DNA from: CANDOC01 sp965261725
GTDB lineage: Bacteria > Pseudomonadota > Gammaproteobacteria > Pseudomonadales > Endozoicomonadaceae
Assembly (NCBI GenBank): GCA_965261725.1
Contig: CBDHDU010000044.1
Location: forward strand, 434,001-498,000
Reading direction: 5' to 3'
DNA: 64,000 nt
A model generated the notes under the pieces. The model was not told the origin of the DNA and searched no databases. It saw only the letters and a list, made by a program, of their open reading frames with translations. Below are positions 8,169-16,208 of this stretch, in pieces. Made by a program: the position numbers and the translations under genes. Positions within the stretch are counted from its first letter, which is position 1. Each line of letters starts with the position of its first letter.

Positions 8169-9578
8169 ATGAGATATAAAGAAGAGATGACCCGTCAGGC
8201 ACTGCTTGATTTGAAGGGGCTGGCTGAGCCTTTCGGTATTGAATCGGTACCCGAAACCTTCCGTGCTGCCCGCTGGTATGACATTTTCAATATTGTTGTT
8301 AATTACCTGATTAACCCCGGAACCCTGATTACTGCCGGTATGGCGGTTGTGGCTGGTTTACCGGTGTGGGTTGTCATTGCGGTGCAGGTTGGGGCAATTT
8401 TGATCAGTATGTTGCCGTACCTGATGATGGCCAATGCAGGCGTAGATTATGGAGTGCCGGGGCAGGTGGTTTGCCGGTCAGCTTTCGGGATTCGAGGCTC
8501 CCGTTATATCACCTCATTGCTGCGGATGTTGTGCTCGGTGTACTGGTTTGCATTCCAGACGCTGGCCGGAGCTATGGCATTGCAGGTTGTGGTTCAGGCG
8601 GCATTGGGAATAGAGCTTTCACTGGCATTTATTGCTGTTGTATTTGCTTTGCTGCAGGCTTTTGTTGCGGTTTCCGGGTATGGTTCTTTATGTCAGCTGG
8701 GGCGCTGGTCTTTCCCTCTGAAGCTGGTTCTGTTTGCTTATCTGTTTTATCTGCTGCTGAACGCGCCTGACCATAATCTTACCTTTAGTGAAGTTTTAAC
8801 TTTTGGCTCTGCAGGTTCCGGTGAACTGGCTGTCTGGCTCTGGTTCAATGCCATTTTTGCCGGCACGTTGAGCCTGATGACTGATGCTGCAGATTTCACC
8901 CGTCATATGAAATCCCGCCGGGAAATGTGGTGTGGTACTTTGCTGGGAGCTTTTGTGGGAACTTTGCTCGGTGCCGCATTTGGTGCCTGCGCCGTAGCAA
9001 TTGGAGGTGGTACAGAAGCTAATCCGTTTACTGTATTGGCTCATCTGGCGAATACCCCGCTTGCATTGGCTGTTATGGCGCTGGTTATTGTTCTGGATAA
9101 CTGGATGATCAATGCCATTAATCTGTACACCGGTGGGTTGTCGCTTTGCAATCTGACGGAAGGCTGGGGGCGCCGGGTAACGACGGTGCTGGTTTCTGTA
9201 CTGGCGCTGGCATTATGTTTGTTCCCTGAAACGGTCTGGTCTGTTCAGACGGCTATGACAATGATGGGGGCTTTGTTTGCTCCGGTTTCCGGTATTCTGC
9301 TGGTTGACTATCTGGTGATTCGTCGGCAGCAGTTGAATGTGGAAGCTTTGTATCAACCGGGCGGATGCTACTGGTACTGGCAGGGATTTAATCTCAATGC
9401 TCTGTTCTGGTTACTTGCTGGTTACAGCTTGCATGAATGGTTGCTGGCAGATGTGGTGCTGCGCGCGCCGCTTATTCTTTTGTTGAGTGGAGCAGGGTAT
9501 GCTGCGACAGTGTGGCTGACACGTTATGCTAAGAGATCGTCCGAAAAGTTATCTGCTTACCCTGAAGAGTCTGCTTGA
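8169..9578 (+). CDS. NCS1-family purine/cytosine permease (CodB-like)
   Basis: A roughly 469-residue inner-membrane transporter with about twelve hydrophobic segments. NCS1 features include the first-helix region RAARWYDIFNIVVNYLINPG, the GVPGQVVCRSAFGIRGSRY loop, and the later DFTRHMKSRREMW and NLYTGGLSLCNL stretches. Family members import cytosine, allantoin, hydantoins or thiamine precursors by cation symport; which one applies here is not clear. ATG 8169 is chosen, with TTG 8154 and ATG 8187 as alternatives. Its stop overlaps the mgsA start (TGATG), implying co-translation. The IS66 element just upstream may have separated it from its original promoter. Confidence 0.8.
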   Translation: MRYKEEMTRQALLDLKGLAEPFGIESVPETFRAARWYDIFNIVVNYLINPGTLITAGMAVVAGLPVWVVIAVQVGAILISMLPYLMMANAGVDYGVPGQVVCRSAFGIRGSRYITSLLRMLCSVYWFAFQTLAGAMALQVVVQAALGIELSLAFIAVVFALLQAFVAVSGYGSLCQLGRWSFPLKLVLFAYLFYLLLNAPDHNLTFSEVLTFGSAGSGELAVWLWFNAIFAGTLSLMTDAADFTRHMKSRREMWCGTLLGAFVGTLLGAAFGACAVAIGGGTEANPFTVLAHLANTPLALAVMALVIVLDNWMINAINLYTGGLSLCNLTEGWGRRVTTVLVSVLALALCLFPETVWSVQTAMTMMGALFAPVSGILLVDYLVIRRQQLNVEALYQPGGCYWYWQGFNLNALFWLLAGYSLHEWLLADVVLRAPLILLLSGAGYAATVWLTRYAKRSSEKLSAYPEESA

Positions 9579-10033
9579 TGCGTTATACCCCGTTGGAAAT
9601 GAAATCCCGTAAGCGACTGGCACTGGTTGCTCACGATAATAAAAAGCCTGATTTACTGGAGTGGACCAAAGTTCATAAAACCATACTTGAACAACATGAG
9701 CTTTATGCGACAGGGACGACAGGGCGACTGCTTGAAAAAGAACTGGGCATTCAGGTAACACCGCTGATGAGTGGTCCGCTGGGTGGTGATCAGCAGATTG
9801 GAGCCATGATTGCCGAATGCAAACTGGATGGTCTGTTTTTTTTCTGGGATCCGCTGGAATCGCAGCCGCACGACCCGGATGTTAAAGCGTTGCTGCGTAT
9901 TGCGGCGGTATGGAATATTCCGGTTGCCTGTAACCGCAGTACGGCTGATTTTCTGATGACATCAGCATTAATGAATGATGCCTATGAACGTCAGGTGCCG
10001 GATTACAATGCGTATCAGCAGGGACGATCCTAG
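9578..10033 (+). CDS. mgsA: Methylglyoxal synthase
   Basis: A 151-residue cytoplasmic enzyme converting dihydroxyacetone phosphate to methylglyoxal and phosphate, the glycolytic bypass used under phosphate limitation or sugar-phosphate stress. Conserved blocks are ALVAHDNKKPDLLEW, YATGTTGRLLEKELG (phosphate-binding), SGPLGGDQQIG with the catalytic aspartate, and FFWDPLESQPHDPDVKALLR. The length equals the E. coli enzyme. ATG 9578 overlaps the permease TGA; a TTG three bases earlier is possible. Its stop shares a CTAG tetranucleotide with the stop of the convergent hemerythrin gene. Confidence 0.95.
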   Translation: MRYTPLEMKSRKRLALVAHDNKKPDLLEWTKVHKTILEQHELYATGTTGRLLEKELGIQVTPLMSGPLGGDQQIGAMIAECKLDGLFFFWDPLESQPHDPDVKALLRIAAVWNIPVACNRSTADFLMTSALMNDAYERQVPDYNAYQQGRS

Positions 10034-10503
10034 CTGAACAGATTTAGCAGAGAACGGGTTTTGCTCTTTTTCTGTAAACCATTGTTATGGAAGAAGGTAC
10101 TGTAATCTTTATCTTCTTCCACGAAGTGCCGGGTCAGGCTGGTTTTTAACATCGGGAGCAGGTCATCATCCGGAAGCTGCCAGTTGCTGATTCTGGCTTC
10201 AAGTTTTTTAAGCTCAGCCATCAGCGCGTTGTGATGATGGCTGTGTTCTTCGTAGTCGGGGTAGCCGAAAATTCGCATCAGGCTTTCTTCGACGGAGAAA
10301 TGAATCTGGGTACACTGGACGAGTGCATTGAATATTTTCAGTGCTTTTTTAGCTGAACGCTTCTGTACTAAGGCAGCATGAAGCTCATTCAGTAACTCAA
10401 CCATTTCCTTGTGCTGGTCATCAATCTCGCAGATTCCAACACTCAGGCTTGAGTCCCATTTAATTGGAGATGTGTCTCCCTGTTTTTCGGTGACTAGATT
10501 CAT
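10030..10503 (-). CDS. Bacteriohemerythrin
   Basis: A 157-residue non-heme di-iron O2-binding protein of the hemerythrin family. The iron ligands are visible: H in DDQHKEM, H and E in HFSVEESLM, HxxxH in EEHSHHHNALM, and H/D in TRHFVEEDKDYSTFF near the C-terminus. Such single-domain proteins may store or deliver oxygen or take part in oxygen sensing. It stands alone on the minus strand and converges on mgsA with a 4-base overlap of stop codons. Confidence 0.9.
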   Translation of the reverse strand: MNLVTEKQGDTSPIKWDSSLSVGICEIDDQHKEMVELLNELHAALVQKRSAKKALKIFNALVQCTQIHFSVEESLMRIFGYPDYEEHSHHHNALMAELKKLEARISNWQLPDDDLLPMLKTSLTRHFVEEDKDYSTFFHNNGLQKKSKTRSLLNLFS

Positions 10504-10690
10504 ACGCGCATTGCTGTGTGAGACTAAAAGATCAAACTACTGTAAGTAGAGAGGAGATGTCTCCGGTTATCGTTAATGACAGGTGTATCAATGTAGGTCT
10601 TTAGTACTAAGAATGCCTACGATAATGTGCTGCATTATTGCGGAAAACCGAATTCCAGTGCTTGACCTAAGTCAATGTAAGTGGGTGCTA

Positions 10691-11014
10691 TCAGAATGAC
10701 ATTGATAAACCGGTAGCTATACCAATCATAAAACCCAGTACCAGCAGCGTTGGGGACAACACCCCCAGAATTAATGCGATTCTATAAAGCTTGTCTTCTC
10801 GAGGGCGGCGATTCCAGCGGTTAAGGCAAAGCACTAAATCTTCCTCAGCTTCGGTATTGAGCCCGCACTGAGGGCACAGCACCTGCCATAGTTTTATGCC
10901 GTCAACATTCATCAGATCGGTAGTTGCCGGAACCTGACATGCCGGGCAGGGCTTTGGTTTTTCTGTTATTTCGTTAGTAGCTTTCTGCGTATCCAATGTG
11001 CTGGCTTCTGGCAT
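10691..11014 (-). CDS. Zinc-ribbon protein with C-terminal membrane span
   Basis: A 107-residue protein. Residues around 23-52 hold two CxxC pairs (CPACQVP and CPQCGLNT), a zinc ribbon resembling the Lar-type domain, followed by LCLNRWNRRP. The C-terminus is a single hydrophobic helix (ALILGVLSPTLLVLGFMIG), so the ribbon is probably tethered to the inner membrane facing the cytoplasm. A GGGAAGAA ribosome site precedes the ATG. No function can be named. Confidence 0.6.
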   Translation of the reverse strand: MPEASTLDTQKATNEITEKPKPCPACQVPATTDLMNVDGIKLWQVLCPQCGLNTEAEEDLVLCLNRWNRRPREDKLYRIALILGVLSPTLLVLGFMIGIATGLSMSF

Positions 11015-11098
11015 TGTTCTTCCCTGTGCAATACTTTTCTTCTTTATGTTGTATCAATCACAACAATCGTGAGCAAAATAAAAATGCGGGAGGAATGT

Positions 11099-11836
11099 AT
11101 GCACGACGTTATCGGGCTAATGAAATCCCATCGTTCGATCCGAAAGTTTACGGATCAGCCGGTTGATGATTCGCTGGTACGCGAGCTGATAACTGCCGGG
11201 CAATGTGCGGCAACATCAAGCTACCTGCAGGGAGTGAGTGTTATCCGGGTCAGGAACCCTGATTCCCGGGCAAAGCTGGCGGAACTGGCAGGCAACCAGC
11301 CTTATGTTGTTAATGCGCCGGTTTTTATGGTGTTTTGTGCCGACCTTCGGCGCTCAGGGCTATGTTGTGAAAAACATGGACGCCCTGCTGTAGAAGGGAT
11401 GACGGAGCATTTTATTATCGCTACTGTGGATGTGGCTTTAATGGCTCAGAATGTTGCGCTGGCGGCTGAGTCAAAAGAGCTGGGCATCTGTTATATCGGA
11501 GGACTTCGTAATAACCCGAAAGAGGTCAGCGAGCTGCTGCAACTACCGCGTATGGTATATCCGGTATTTGGTTTTTGCCTTGGGTATCCGGATCAGGATC
11601 CTTTACCCAAGCCCCGCTTACCCGTTGATATGGTCTTGATGGAAGAAACCTATCAACAGGATATTGATAACGACTTGCTCGACGAATATGACCAGATTAT
11701 CAGTGAATATTATGAGCAACGTTCTCACGGAAAGTTAAGTCAGACCTGGAGCGCACAGATGGATAAGCTGCTGGGGAAGGAATCACGCCCCCACATGCGG
11801 GAATTTCTGCGGAAGCGTGGTTTTCAAATGCGTTAG
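11099..11836 (+). CDS. NfsA-type flavin nitroreductase
   Basis: About 245 residues of the FMN-dependent nitroreductase superfamily, in the NfsA/FRase I branch, which reduces nitroaromatics, quinones or flavins with NADPH. The N-terminal MKSHRSIRKFTDQPVDD is the FMN phosphate-binding signature, ICYIGGLRNNPKEVSELL is the conserved mid-domain FMN loop, and the C-terminal RGFQMR matches NfsA. ATG 11099 is chosen over GTG 11069 because GGGAGG sits 5 bases upstream of it. It is a single gene divergent from the zinc-ribbon gene. The physiological substrate is unknown. Confidence 0.87.
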   Translation: MHDVIGLMKSHRSIRKFTDQPVDDSLVRELITAGQCAATSSYLQGVSVIRVRNPDSRAKLAELAGNQPYVVNAPVFMVFCADLRRSGLCCEKHGRPAVEGMTEHFIIATVDVALMAQNVALAAESKELGICYIGGLRNNPKEVSELLQLPRMVYPVFGFCLGYPDQDPLPKPRLPVDMVLMEETYQQDIDNDLLDEYDQIISEYYEQRSHGKLSQTWSAQMDKLLGKESRPHMREFLRKRGFQMR

Positions 11837-11852
11837 TCCGTTCGGTTATTGA

Positions 11853-12809
11853 TTAACCAGACAAACACGCTTTCATTGTTTTAACCGTATTTCTCAGATA
11901 ATCAATGTAACCTGTTTGTGTTGTCTTCTGGCGGGTGGCCAAGGGATCAAGCTCGAATACTTTATTTTGTAATCCGTCCGTTAAACGGGCGATCCATACC
12001 GGTCTGAACTGCGGTTCGGTAAAAATACAGGCTTCAGGGTTAGCTTTCAGTTTATTCCTGAGTGCTGCCAAATGGCGTGCGCCGGGCTGCTGCTCAGGGC
12101 TGACAGTAAAAACGCCAATCTGGTTCAGACCATAATGCTCAACCAGGTAACTCCAGGCATCGTGAAATACAAAGAAGCCCGCAGTAGATTGTGATGACAG
12201 CAGCTGCTGCAACAGGCTATCCGTATTTTTCAGCTGGGTTTCAAACTGTTTCAGATTGGCCTGGTATTGTGCTGCATTTTCCGGGTTGATATCTGTCAGC
12301 TTTTTACTAATTGCACGCGCCATCAATAAGGCATTATTCGGAGACAGCCAGATATGAGGGTTAGCTCCCTGATGACCATGGTCGTCGTGATCATAATGGT
12401 GACCGTGGTCATGGCCGTTTTCCTCATGATCATCTTCCTCAAAGTACGCCAGTTTCAAGCCGGGTACTTCCATCAAATCAAGATGATTTGCTTTGGATAC
12501 TCGTAGTGGCTTATCGAGAAATGGCTCAAGATTACTACCAATTCTGATCACGATATCAGCCTCGGTAAGGCGGCGCATATCTGAAGGCTTAAGGCTGTAG
12601 CTGTGAGGTGATGCACCTGCTGGTACCAGACGCTCAGGTTCAGTGACACCCTCAGTAATTGCAGCTGTAAGTAGTTGAACAGGATGAATACTGGTTAATA
12701 CTTTGATGTCTTTGTCACTGGTTCCTGCAGCATTTGCCAAGGGTATTGAAATGACCATTGCCATTGATACAAGCAACATCAGGCGCTTGAGGGTAGATAA
12801 AACTGACAT
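11853..12809 (-). CDS. znuA: Zinc ABC transporter periplasmic binding protein ZnuA
   Basis: A 318-residue periplasmic zinc-binding protein. It has a signal peptide (hydrophobic run LMLLVSMAMVISIPLANAAG), the cluster A-I metal ligand His in GASPHSYSLKPSD, and the charged His-rich loop around residues 125-150 (HDHGHHYDHDDHGH) typical of ZnuA. Further ligands are in NPHIWLSPNN and FVFHDAWSYLVEHYG. It delivers Zn(II) to the ZnuBC permease. Neither znuB, znuC nor zur is in the window, so the gene is detached from its partners. A Zur-type palindrome lies upstream. Confidence 0.95.
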   Translation of the reverse strand: MSVLSTLKRLMLLVSMAMVISIPLANAAGTSDKDIKVLTSIHPVQLLTAAITEGVTEPERLVPAGASPHSYSLKPSDMRRLTEADIVIRIGSNLEPFLDKPLRVSKANHLDLMEVPGLKLAYFEEDDHEENGHDHGHHYDHDDHGHQGANPHIWLSPNNALLMARAISKKLTDINPENAAQYQANLKQFETQLKNTDSLLQQLLSSQSTAGFFVFHDAWSYLVEHYGLNQIGVFTVSPEQQPGARHLAALRNKLKANPEACIFTEPQFRPVWIARLTDGLQNKVFELDPLATRQKTTQTGYIDYLRNTVKTMKACLSG

Positions 12810-12856
12810 AAGGTATAGAGGGTCTACTGCTAAGTATGAGATATTATAGATTGTAT

Positions 12857-12871
12857 TGTTATATTATAACA
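12857..12871 (-). promoter_or_regulatory. Zur box upstream of znuA
   Basis: The 15-base palindrome TGTTATATTATAACA matches the core of the enterobacterial Zur operator (TGTTATAnTATAACA) exactly. It lies 48 bases before the znuA start, where Zn-loaded Zur would repress transcription. Confidence 0.85.
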
Positions 12872-12988
12872 TTGACGAAACACTTGCTAGTTTAATGAGA
12901 ATAGCTCGCAAACAAAGATGCACAGAAAGACCTTCAGGAGATGCCTGCCAGCGCCGGGGGGGAGGCACCAACAGGCATTAAAAGCGGT

Positions 12989-13171
12989 TTAGGCCAAGCC
13001 ATCCCAGTAATTATCTGTCTCCATGCCACTCAGGCGCTTGTTTTCAAAGTGATCTTCAATTGCACGACGAATATGCAGTGAGCGTTTGGAGCCTTTCTCT
13101 GGCACCTCTTCAGGGGGGCGATGGGATTTGGTGTCGAGATAGTTATCAACAGGTTGTTTTTTCTGTTCCAT
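12989..13171 (-). CDS. Small basic protein, resembling the PA3496 family
   Basis: Sixty residues, highly charged, with a C-terminal helix IRRAIEDHFENKRLSG followed by METDNYWDGLA. The helix resembles the RRxIEdxxExKRL pattern of the PA3496-type small proteins, which are linked only tentatively with envelope integrity. ATG 13171 is preferred because AGAAGGA lies 6 bases upstream; a longer frame to 13261 adds an unconvincing N-terminus. It is a lone gene between znuA and an orphan secreted gene. Confidence 0.55.
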   Translation of the reverse strand: MEQKKQPVDNYLDTKSHRPPEEVPEKGSKRSLHIRRAIEDHFENKRLSGMETDNYWDGLA

Positions 13172-13551
13172 CAGTTGTCCTTCTCGCCTTTTATTATTAT
13201 TCCGTAGAGTGTCCGGTGCTGATGAAGAAAGTGTGACAAGCTGAGAATGCTTTTGGGCCACATGTCAGACTACAATCCCTTGTAATCCTGAGCATTATTG
13301 TTTCTTCACTTTATGGGTTAGCTTTTACAAGCAGGATTTATGCCAAGCTGTTGAGCTAGTTCCCTCCTGTGTTTTTATGGAGATTATGTATCACGAGTAA
13401 AACAAGTGTGTATAAAAGAGACATTTCTAGTGAAAAAGTAACAGCGATCTTGTGCGGCTACGGTAATCCAGAGTGTTTATTTGTAAATAAAGATAAAAGC
13501 TCAGGAATAGTGTCTATATAACAATCTTCAAATACTTTTGGAGGTCGCTAT
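13172..13551. other. AT-rich intergenic region
   Basis: About 380 bp with no credible gene. Its right end carries the translation signals of the next gene: GGAGG at 13540-13544, 7 bases before ATG 13552. A TATATAAC run near 13515 is a plausible -10. Nothing else stands out. Confidence 0.5.
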
Positions 13552-14034
13552 ATGAACATGAAGGGAGCGAAGTTAAATGGAGCATACATACTGGTCGCTA
13601 CACTTTTTTTAATTTATTCCCTTGGCAGTTATGGTGCAAAACAGACCACTTATAATATAACTCTGGATGGTAAGGCTATTGGGGGAGTTCAAATAAAAAC
13701 AACGAAGGTATGTGGGAAAAAGAGCAAATTAGAAAGAGAAGATAAGCCAACTGACGAACAAGAAGAGAAAAGCAAATCAACTGAAAAAATTATTTCAGAA
13801 CAGGATGTAGTGCAAGAAGACTTGGTTGAGAGTCAAAAGTGGCATTGGGAACAAGGTGAAGGCGTAATATCACTCTTGACTGATAAAGGGAGGGCTGTAA
13901 GTTGTATAGAATACCTATATTACTTTAATCATGCCCTTGAGCATTTGGGGCAAATGCTTAATCTGCAGGTGCAGGGGGTGGAAGAGGAAGATATTACAGT
14001 TACCACTAGTGGGATGGGTGTGAGCGGGAATTGA
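13552..14034 (+). pseudogene. 5' half of a secreted protein gene split by an IS element
   Basis: The ATG has a strong GGAGG site. The product begins with a positively charged stretch and a hydrophobic core (AYILVATLFLIYSLGSYGA), so it is a predicted Sec substrate. A lysine/glutamate-rich low-complexity stretch (roughly residues 50-90) follows. After codon 155 (14014-14016) the frame runs into the terminal repeat of an ISKra4-like element and stops within 6 codons. Removing the element and one copy of the 9-bp duplication joins codon ATG (14014-14016) in frame to ACT (15432), restoring a 387-residue protein. The family is not recognised. Confidence 0.8.
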
Positions 14035-15422
14035 TGTAGGAAAAACGACTACCGTGAGCTACTTTCATCAAATCATAATAGACGTAAGCACGGCCTTTGC
14101 CCCGTATGACTGCTCAAATTCTATCATCTGAAAATCAAGAAACGCAGATACTCATCACTATTCAGCACGGCAACTCAATGCTCGATTTCGAGACCAGCCT
14201 TCAGGGTAGCCTCAATCAAGCTGGAACGCTTGGAGTAGAAAAACAACTGGAACACATGGACACCGACGGTTCGCCCATAAAGGTAGGTGGTATTCATATG
14301 ACCAGCAAGAATAAAAAAGAACCCAAGGTCTACGAAACGTCATGGGGAGCCGTCAAAGTTCCGCGTTACATTTACCAGAGCAGTCAGGGGGGAGAAACCT
14401 TTTGCCCTCTGGATCAGAATGCCCGGATTATTGTCAATTCGACTCCGGCTTTTGCTCGCATGGTGAGCTGGAAGTATGCCCAGATGGCAGCCCCTCAGGT
14501 AGAAGACGATCTGCGACAAAATCATGGTCGTAATAGCAGTCGTTCAACACTTCGTGATTTAGCCGATGTGGTGGCAAGTATTGCACAGGCCAAAGAAGAA
14601 AGGTGGGTATACGATATTCCAGAGTTACCAAAGCCCGTGACAACAGTAGCCATAGGGCTTGATGGAGCAAATCTGTTGTACTACGAAGGCTATCGGATCG
14701 CTATGTGCGGCACTATCAGCCTCTATGATGATGAAGGCGAGCGTCTTCATACAATCTACTGTGCAGAGGCACCGGAATACGGCAAGCAAACCTTCATTAA
14801 CCGTTTTACTGGAGAAATCCAGAAGGTTAAGGATAGATTCCCTGAGGCGGTTTATGTGGGGGTTGCTGACGGAGCGGCGGATAACTGGACATTTTTAGAA
14901 TCCTTTACATCTATCCACGTGCTGGACTTTTATCACGTGTCTGAATATGTTGCTGACGCTGCTGAGGCACTTTATCCGGGAAAGAAAGCCACACAGGAAA
15001 GGCATGCATGGTTCAAGCAGAAGCTACACGACCTGAAACACGATGAAGGCGCAGCACAAAGCCTGCGGCGAGAGCTTGAACGGGCAACACCGGGCAACAA
15101 CCGTACCGCCTCTATGGAAAAGTTGATGAAAGCGAGAACCTACTTTAAAAATCACTGGCACCAAATGATTTATCCTGAAGCCAGAAAGAGGAACTTACCC
15201 ATTGGTTCAGGTGTTACGGAAGCGGCTTGCAAGAGTTTGGTAAAGCAACGTATGTGCCGCTCTGGCATGCGCTGGAAAGAGCAAGGTGCATCAATGTTGT
15301 TGACGTTGAGAGCATTAGTTTGTTCGTCCGGGCAATGGGATGCATTCTGGTCAAAAATGAATCGCTATGGTTTTCCCGTCGCACACAACCTCTTCCCGGT
15401 ACATTGATCAGGCAGCACACCC
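14017..15422 (+). mobile_element. ISKra4-like insertion sequence
   Basis: A 1406-bp element. The flanks are a perfect 9-bp direct repeat AGTGGGATG (14008-14016 and 15423-15431). The ends are imperfect inverted repeats that begin GGTGTG at both termini and share ATGTA about 18 bases in. It carries a single transposase gene in the plus orientation. The duplication length agrees with what I recall for the ISKra4 subgroup. It interrupts a secreted protein gene in frame. Confidence 0.88.
14106..15407 (+). CDS. ISKra4-family transposase
   Basis: About 433 residues from ATG 14106 (an in-frame TTG at 14097 is an alternative). Features I associate with ISKra4 transposases are an N-terminal region with TSWGAVKVPRYIYQ, the catalytic-type segments VAIGLDGANLLYYEG, VADGAADNW and LDFYHVSEYVADAAEALY, and the C-terminal LPIGSGVTEAACKSLVKQRMC followed by MRWKEQGA. 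The catalytic acid residues are plausible within VGVADGAADNW and IGSGVTEAA. The frame is intact, so the element may still be mobile. Confidence 0.85.
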   Translation: MTAQILSSENQETQILITIQHGNSMLDFETSLQGSLNQAGTLGVEKQLEHMDTDGSPIKVGGIHMTSKNKKEPKVYETSWGAVKVPRYIYQSSQGGETFCPLDQNARIIVNSTPAFARMVSWKYAQMAAPQVEDDLRQNHGRNSSRSTLRDLADVVASIAQAKEERWVYDIPELPKPVTTVAIGLDGANLLYYEGYRIAMCGTISLYDDEGERLHTIYCAEAPEYGKQTFINRFTGEIQKVKDRFPEAVYVGVADGAADNWTFLESFTSIHVLDFYHVSEYVADAAEALYPGKKATQERHAWFKQKLHDLKHDEGAAQSLRRELERATPGNNRTASMEKLMKARTYFKNHWHQMIYPEARKRNLPIGSGVTEAACKSLVKQRMCRSGMRWKEQGASMLLTLRALVCSSGQWDAFWSKMNRYGFPVAHNLFPVH

Positions 15423-15428
15423 AGTGGG

Positions 15429-16130
15429 ATGACTACACCTAAATGGAGCTGCTTTAAGCTTGTTACCATTGAAGCTGATGGAGATTATCCTGTTTATATC
15501 GAGCTATCCCGTGGACTTTGGAAATGTAATGGGGCTCATATACCTGAGGTTATCTGGGATGAGGAAAAGTGTATAAAAACAGGTGGTGAAGGTAAAGAAA
15601 AGTATGTGGTAGATCCAATACTTCATTTTGCCATGAATGCATTTAAAAAAGGAACCTCCGAATTAATGGAATCATTGTATTGTGTAGACTGGTCAGCGAA
15701 AGAAATTTTCGATATTGCCACGTGCCCGAATTTTGAAGGTACTGAGCGAAGAAAAACAGCTAAGGATATACCACTGGGTATTTATCATGATCTTGCGATA
15801 GCGTCTAATGCAAAAATGCGTAGAGGTGATGGCTCAATCAGTTCTCGGCAGGCTTCATCATTATCGTTCTCAAAGGATATGGAGTCATGTGAAGTGACTT
15901 ATCATGTAGGATCAGCTCAGGAAATCAGAGAACTAAAATATGAAAACATTTCGGGAGTAGGGGGTATTAATTTTAAATTTCTGGCGAGGGAGAAGAAGGC
16001 TCATTTCCGCGTGGCTACATCAGGTGGTTTGCAGCAGCGCACTTCTATAACGGAGCCTCCAGCTAATCCTCCTCCTCCCCCCCCGGGCCCGGAGCAAGTA
16101 ACAACGGGCTGTTCGTGCACTATTCTATAA
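15429..16130 (+). pseudogene. 3' half of the split secreted protein, ending in a CaaX-like box
   Basis: This frame continues the gene that starts at 13552. Its first ATG is the right-hand copy of the duplicated AGTGGGATG. The 232 residues beyond the junction are mixed alpha/beta with several cysteines (VDWSAKEIFDIATCPNF; LSFSKDMESCEVTYH). The C-terminal tail is a proline run (PPANPPPPPPGPEQ) followed by TTGCSCTIL. The last four residues CTIL fit a eukaryotic CaaX prenylation signal (X = Leu favours geranylgeranyl addition), with a second cysteine two residues upstream. Without a start signal of its own this half is probably not expressed. Function unknown. Confidence 0.75.
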
Positions 16131-16208
16131 ACAAATTATGGAAACTTCCTCAGGATTTCAGCACACTTAACAGCAACTGAAATCCTGTTTCCATAGCTGA
16201 ATTGCCGA

